Shown here in pieces: positions 6,260 to 6,458 of a DNA stretch of 6,458 nucleotides (its first letter is position 1; each line of letters begins with the position of its first letter). The stretch is taken from the NCBI GenBank assembly GCA_938082915.1, contig CALKCG010000103.1, positions 1 through 6,458 on the forward strand, read 5' to 3'. Under the pieces are notes generated by a model that was given only the letters and a program-made list of their open reading frames with translations, was not told where the DNA came from and ran no database searches. The position numbers and the translations under genes are program-made. This stretch comes from an uncultured archaeon. Lineage in GTDB: Archaea; Thermoproteota; CALKCG01; B24.

Positions 6260-6297
6260 ATTTAAAAGACTGATTAATCGTATTATTCTACGGTAAA
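6260..6297 (+). promoter_or_regulatory. Candidate promoter and possible operator of the LysR/ModE-type gene
   Basis: ATTTAAAAG (6260-6268) is the best TATA-like element before ATG 6298 and would give a leader of roughly 0-10 bases; no Shine-Dalgarno site is seen. Between this box and the ATG lies the perfect 8-base palindrome GATTAATC (6272-6279), in a position where an autoregulator could bind. So short an A/T-rich palindrome may be chance. Confidence 0.35.
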
Positions 6298-6458
6298 ATG
6301 ACGAGAAGGCGACGGGAAGAATCAGATCCAAAGCTATCATATTTAACGACTTTTCTAAAGGTTGTTGAAGAAGGTGGGTTTAGAAAAGCGTCTAGGAAAC
6401 TGGGCCTATCCCCTGTAGCTGTTATGAACCATGTTAAAGCTTTAGAGAAGTACTTTGG
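6298..6458 (+). CDS. LysR/ModE-type HTH transcriptional regulator, N-terminus only
   Basis: An open frame from ATG 6298 continues through the right edge after 53 codons. A basic N-terminus (MTRRRREE) is followed by a typical LysR-type winged helix-turn-helix: LSYLTTFLKVVEEGGFRKAS at 13-32, a turn, then LGLSPVAVMNHVKALEKYF at 35-53, matching the family pattern of F-x-x-V-x-E-x-G-F-x-x-A-S followed by L-x-x-S-x-x-A-V-x-x-x-V-x-x-L-E. ModE, the molybdate-responsive regulator, has the same kind of HTH. The ligand domain is outside the window, so LysR, ModE or an archaeal HTH-PBP regulator are all possible. Its position beside moeA and a CooT-family gene suggests metal-cofactor control, which is inference. 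No Shine-Dalgarno site precedes the ATG. Confidence 0.8.
   Translation, partial: MTRRRREESDPKLSYLTTFLKVVEEGGFRKASRKLGLSPVAVMNHVKALEKYF

Noticed and set aside
1..6458. Search for tRNA, C/D-box sRNA, CRISPR repeats, insertion sequences and riboswitches
   Set aside because: The intergenic gaps are all about 110 bases or less and show no tRNA fold, paired C and D boxes, spaced repeats or transposase sequence; a Moco riboswitch is not expected in archaea and none is seen before moeA.

Overview
The window looks like part of the chromosome of an archaeon, probably a thermophilic or anaerobic member of the TACK/Thermoproteota side of the domain, although the exact lineage cannot be read from this stretch. 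Evidence for Archaea is the archaeal purine enzyme PurP, a MoeA fused to a periplasmic-binding-protein-like domain, an archaeal-style winged-helix protein, A/T-rich TATA-type promoters lying 30-37 bases before start codons, and a mixture of apparently leaderless genes and genes with Shine-Dalgarno sites. Base composition is moderate and coding density is high. I see no mobile element, CRISPR array, rRNA or tRNA, and no gene-free stretch longer than about 110 bases.

Left part (1-2607, minus strand): the window begins inside a winged helix-turn-helix protein that runs off the left edge. Upstream of it on the same strand lie two paralogous ATP-grasp genes of the PurP family. The promoter-proximal one (1441-2607) is a divergent paralogue that has lost the glycine-rich ATP-grasp loop. 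The second (347-1444) has all the canonical PurP motifs and should be the real FAICAR synthetase of step 9 of archaeal purine synthesis. Their ends overlap as ATGA, so they form one translationally coupled pair.

Middle (2608-2693): a compact divergent promoter region of 86 bases. It holds A/T-rich boxes for both directions and a perfect 15-base palindrome that coincides with the likely purP-side TATA box.

Right part (2694-6458, plus strand): two tandem moeA paralogues, 2 bases apart, encode enzymes of the last step of molybdenum/tungsten cofactor synthesis (metal insertion into adenylylated molybdopterin). The second carries a C-terminal PBP-like domain that may bind the metal oxyanion or a regulatory ligand. 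Then comes a small CooT-family protein with the conserved Met-Cys start that binds nickel in characterised members. Last is the beginning of a LysR/ModE-type HTH regulator, cut by the right edge.

The right half therefore reads as a metal-cofactor neighbourhood (Mo/W insertion, a possible Ni-binding protein and a possible ligand-responsive regulator), placed back to back with a purine-synthesis pair. Nothing here is clearly a wholly new system. The points most worth a second look are the motif-depleted PurP paralogue coupled to the intact one, the MoeA pair with its PBP fusion, and the CooT/regulator genes beside it.
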